Shown here: one piece after another, positions 13,783 to 15,732 of the stretch
Layout: each line of letters starts with the position of its first letter
Position numbering within the stretch: position 1 is the first letter of the stretch
Assembly: GCA_016201085.1 (NCBI GenBank)
Contig: JACQDO010000217.1
Coordinates: 1-15,732, forward strand
From: Hyphomicrobiales bacterium
Lineage (GTDB): Bacteria > Pseudomonadota > Alphaproteobacteria > Rhizobiales > Xanthobacteraceae
Length of the DNA stretch: 15,732 nt
Direction of reading: 5' to 3'
The notes under the pieces: generated by a model
What the model was told of the DNA's origin: nothing
The model's database searches: none
The model's input: the letters and a program-made list of their open reading frames with translations, nothing else
Translations under genes and position numbers: made by a program

Positions 13783-13947
13783 ATGCACATCATTCCGATA
13801 GCTGTTGTTACCTTGATTTTCTTGGTCCTGACCGGGTGGCTCTGGCATTTCCGCCCGAACCAGCACCTTTGGCTGTTCGGTTCAATCAGTCTGGGTGCCG
13901 CCTGGGGCTATGTTTTTTTCCGCCTGATCACCGCACCGGATGCTTAG
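13783..13947 (+). CDS. Possible 54-residue membrane protein
   Basis: The frame runs from ATG at 13783 to TAG at 13945-13947. It encodes two hydrophobic segments, about residues 3-21 (IIPIAVVTLIFLVLTGW) and 29-49 (LWLFGSISLGAAWGYVFFR), joined by the polar turn HFRPNQ. This is a coherent hairpin topology for a small inner-membrane protein. No family is recognised. There is no clear Shine-Dalgarno; the upstream 20 bases are AT-rich. The frame ends 21 bases before the end of the converging hypothetical gene. Codon choice is mixed. The preceding stretch 13609-13782 holds the RNase T2 upstream region and no other gene. Confidence 0.5.
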   Translation: MHIIPIAVVTLIFLVLTGWLWHFRPNQHLWLFGSISLGAAWGYVFFRLITAPDA

Positions 13948-13968
13948 CCGACAGCCGCCTGCCTCAGA

Positions 13969-14421
13969 TCATGGCCGCGCCATCTTGCAGCGCGGGCTGT
14001 AGCTCCAGTCGCGGTCGAAGCCATCGACACACCATTCGACGCCCCAGCTCATGCCGATCATGGCGGTGTCCTCGCCGATCCAGTAGCTCACCGCGTGCTT
14101 GCGCCCGTCGCTGACCAGCGCCCGCGCGGTACAGAACCGGCGCGGGATGGTGCCCGGCGCCCAGGGGCGGAAGGCGGTTTCGCGTACCCGCTCGAAGCCG
14201 AGGATCTGCGCGCTGGAATTCCAGAAGCGGCCCTCCTTCTGGGCGAAGCGCGCGGCGATGGTGTCGAGCGCGGCCTCGCTGGGCGGCAGTACCGCGTCGT
14301 AGCGCGGCCCGGTCATGTAGAGGGTCTTTTCCAGCCAGCCCGCCGCATGGGCAGGGGTCTGGGCGATCAGGCCGAGCAATACCGCGCCGGCCAGAAACCG
14401 AATGCACTGGAACGCACGCAT
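13969..14421 (-). CDS. Secreted hypothetical protein
   Basis: I recognise no named domain. From the ATG at 14421 (AGGGAG ten bases upstream) the product is 150 residues. A signal peptide is clear: MRAFQCIRFL, a hydrophobic core and AHA at about 24-26 as the cleavage site. The mature part is compact, with aromatic and cysteine-rich patches: RFCTAR (Cys97), EWC (Cys131) and RCK (Cys145), plus YWIGEDTAMIGMSWGVEW at 113-130. Three mature cysteines suggest at least one disulfide in the periplasm. It resembles short conserved hypothetical proteins of Bradyrhizobium relatives as far as I recall. The frame is open upstream to 14493, but that part lacks signal-peptide character. Confidence 0.72.
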   Translation of the reverse strand: MRAFQCIRFLAGAVLLGLIAQTPAHAAGWLEKTLYMTGPRYDAVLPPSEAALDTIAARFAQKEGRFWNSSAQILGFERVRETAFRPWAPGTIPRRFCTARALVSDGRKHAVSYWIGEDTAMIGMSWGVEWCVDGFDRDWSYSPRCKMARP

Positions 14422-14932
14422 CACGCTGGAACTCCCTGCAACCGGTTCCGACTTTATCACAGCTTTTTTTCCACCGCAGCCCGATTCGTGCACAGATTTG
14501 TGGCCGCGGGGACTCGTGACTCCGTTTTTGGCACTGCATCATTTCGGTCGCGAATCGGGCTGGCGTGCGGCTTGGCGTCGGTTGTGTTTAGCCTGCTGCC
14601 GTCGAATGCCCGAAGCCGGAGGAACCAAGATCGTCGGCGGCCCAGTTGGCCGATCCGACGTTTGTGCATGGGTTCTCGTCTTAGCTCCTCTGAGTCATGC
14701 GTCTGTTGTTGTTGCGTCCGACCGAGCGTCATCCGGTCGCAAGAGTATCGGCCACAGTGGGCCTGTTGTGCGTAGCGTTTCTCGTCTCAGTCAGTTGTTT
14801 CTGCGTTGTATCGGTGCTGGTTGCCGGCCGTTTGCCGGCAGCCACGCCGCAACGGGCCCCAGGCTGATCGGTAGCGACGAAGGGAAGTTCAATCCCTGGG
14901 AACCGGTCAGCCGGGAGTCCGTATTTGATTGC
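14422..14932. other. Gene-poor stretch of about 510 bases
   Basis: Long frames exist on both strands here (for example 14402-14938 on the + strand), but their products show no domain, no ordered hydrophobicity and no coding-type third-position bias. Composition also differs from the surrounding genes: the + strand is rich in GT and TTG runs between about 14700 and 14820. Small hairpins include GCCGGC...GCCGGC around 14823-14841. The upstream region of the secreted hypothetical gene must lie at its left end. No tRNA or known RNA was recognised. It may be decayed coding sequence. Confidence 0.4.
14697..14867 (+). CDS. Doubtful 56-residue single-span membrane ORF
   Basis: An ATG at 14697 opens a frame to TGA at 14865-14867. 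It has a basic N-terminus (MRLLLLRPTERHPVAR), then one long hydrophobic stretch (about residues 17-43, including LLCVAFLVSVSCF and VSVLVAG) and a polar tail. The product could be a small membrane protein, but there is no Shine-Dalgarno sequence, the codon choice (TTG, CGT, GTT) is unlike the neighbours, and no family is recognised. I list it as a possibility only. Confidence 0.2.
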   Translation: MRLLLLRPTERHPVARVSATVGLLCVAFLVSVSCFCVVSVLVAGRLPAATPQRAPG

Positions 14933-15041
14933 GCATGATCTTGTCCGACCTTCCTTCGCCCGCCGAAGCGGGCTTCGCGAAGGCGGGAAACCGGTTCCCA
15001 TCCCCGATCAAGTCGAGGACATGCTTTTCGGGATCATACGC
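14933..15041. repeat. Palindromic GCATGATC element interrupted by a second repeat
   Basis: The outer ends are GCATGATCTTGTCCGA (14933-14948) and CTTTTCGGGATCATACGC (ending 15041), which pair with each other in inverted orientation. The segment AAACCGGTTCCCA at 14988-15000 is the centre typical of this element in Bradyrhizobium relatives (from memory). Between the left end and that centre lies a different hairpin unit at about 14951-14987. The part ATCCCCGATCAAGTCGAGGA (15000-15019) looks like yet another mosaic block. The right end overlaps the last codons and the stop of rsmE. Confidence 0.72.
14951..14987. repeat. Inner hairpin repeat unit nested in the larger element
   Basis: The unit folds as CCTTCG (14953-14958), CCCGC, loop CGAA, GCGGG, then CTTCG and CGAAGG (14978-14983), so two stem pairs are stacked with one bulged segment. 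Units of this CTTCGCCCGCCGAAG...CGAAGGCGGG type occur on their own between genes in related genomes as I recall. This supports insertion into an older GCATGATC element rather than one single structure. Confidence 0.6.
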
Positions 15042-15732
15042 TTTTCCAATCCCCCAGCACCGCCTGCACCAGCGCCAGCGCGGCCACGGCCGCGGTGTCG
15101 GCGCGCAAAATGCGCGGCCCGAGCGAGATGCGCACCACATTCGGCCGCTGACGTAGCGCCTCGCGCTCGTCTTCGCTGAAGCCGCCTTCCGGCCCGATCA
15201 GCACCGCGAGCGGCAGCGCCACGCGGGCCGCTTCCGCCGGCAACAAGGCCTGCGCCGACGGCCGCCCGGCCGCCAGCGCCGCCACCGGATCCCTCACCTC
15301 GGCCTCCTCATCGCAGAACACCAGCAGCCGGTCGGCGTCGGCGGCGACCGCCTTGGCGAAGGTCCTCGGCTCGACCACTTCGGGCAACGTCAAAATCCCG
15401 CACTGCTGGGCCGCCTCGATGCAATTGGCGCGCATGCGCTCGAGATTGATGCGCGCCACCTGGGTGTGCCGGGTAATCACCGGCTGCAACTTTGAAGCGC
15501 CCATCTCCACCGCCTTCTGCACCAGGTAGTCGAGCCGCGCATGCTTGAGCGGCGCAAACAGGAAATGCAGATCGCTGGGTTTTGGCTGCTGGCGGAGCCG
15601 CTCGCCCACCATCGCGGTTAGCGCCCGCTTGCCGGCGCCGGCGAGGCTCGCCCGCCATTCGCCGTCGCGGCCGTTGAACAGCAGCAGGGTATCGCCGCGC
15701 TTGAGCCGCAGCACATTAAGCAGGTAATTGGC
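15034..15732 (-). CDS. rsmE: 16S rRNA (uracil(1498)-N3)-methyltransferase RsmE (5' end beyond the window)
   Basis: RsmE methylates N3 of U1498 in 16S rRNA with S-adenosylmethionine. The frame enters from the window edge with [14 protein letters not shown], the usual region about 30 residues into the protein, so the true start lies outside. Visible are the PUA-like N-terminal domain, then KARL-like [25 protein letters not shown], which opens the SPOUT domain. The SAM-binding knot is [12 protein letters not shown] and [16 protein letters not shown]; most relatives have RTETA where this has RADTA. The last residues, WKSV and the TGA, are encoded by the right end of the nested repeat, so the C-terminus differs slightly from relatives. 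No partner genes are visible. Confidence 0.93.
   Translation of the reverse strand, partial: ANYLLNVLRLKRGDTLLLFNGRDGEWRASLAGAGKRALTAMVGERLRQQPKPSDLHFLFAPLKHARLDYLVQKAVEMGASKLQPVITRHTQVARINLERMRANCIEAAQQCGILTLPEVVEPRTFAKAVAADADRLLVFCDEEAEVRDPVAALAAGRPSAQALLPAEAARVALPLAVLIGPEGGFSEDEREALRQRPNVVRISLGPRILRADTAAVAALALVQAVLGDWKSV

Noticed and set aside
14884..14900. tRNA T-arm-like GTTCAATCC sequence
   Set aside because: The flanking bases do not form the T stem, and no acceptor or anticodon arms were found around it.
14402..14938. 178-codon + strand frame over the gene-poor stretch
   Set aside because: It starts inside the signal peptide region of the opposite gene and shows no domain or coding-type composition.

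Overview
The window is GC-rich and carries gene families and intergenic repeats typical of Alphaproteobacteria, order Hyphomicrobiales (Rhizobiales). The closest flavour is the Bradyrhizobium/Rhodopseudomonas/Xanthobacteraceae group. The evidence is the linked set of pterin-reductase-like SDR, uvrC, pgsA, moaD and moaE, tandem Omp25/Omp31-type porins with the NWTGFYVG motif, and three families of palindromic intergenic repeat of the kind common in those genomes. This is an assignment from family knowledge, not from a search. No transposase, integrase, CRISPR array, tRNA or rRNA was recognised.

Layout. (1) 1-335: the last 22 codons of an unidentified + strand gene, then a two-armed palindromic repeat. 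(2) 336-7477: a long minus-strand block, read from 7477 down: FolM/PTR1-like SDR, uvrC, an intradiol ring-cleavage dioxygenase, pgsA, moaD, moaE, a seven-bladed Vgb-like propeller protein and a DUF1460 putative cell-wall amidase. The last five genes overlap or nearly touch and look like one operon. (3) 7478-10207: a divergent promoter region and three tandem + strand Omp31-like porin genes. The first is broken by an internal deletion; all three end in hairpins with a CCCCGG/CCGGGG core. (4) 10220-12702: minus-strand YibF-like glutathione transferase, cold-shock protein, rlmJ and a small membrane protein. (5) 12871-15732: an RNase T2 gene with an in-frame TGA inside its first active-site motif, an unlisted 54-residue membrane ORF, a secreted hypothetical protein, about 500 bases without a convincing gene, a nested repeat, and a 5'-truncated rsmE.

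Functionally the window is mostly housekeeping: nucleotide excision repair (UvrC), phosphatidylglycerol synthesis (PgsA), molybdopterin synthase (MoaD and MoaE), rRNA methylation (RlmJ, RsmE) and cold-shock RNA binding. Accessory pieces are inserted among them. No wholly new multi-gene system is evident. The most unusual items are a palindromic repeat translated in frame within the UvrC nuclease domain, the TGA within the RNase T2 catalytic motif, the dioxygenase placed between uvrC and pgsA behind a large inverted repeat, and a repeat-in-repeat that supplies the stop codon of rsmE.
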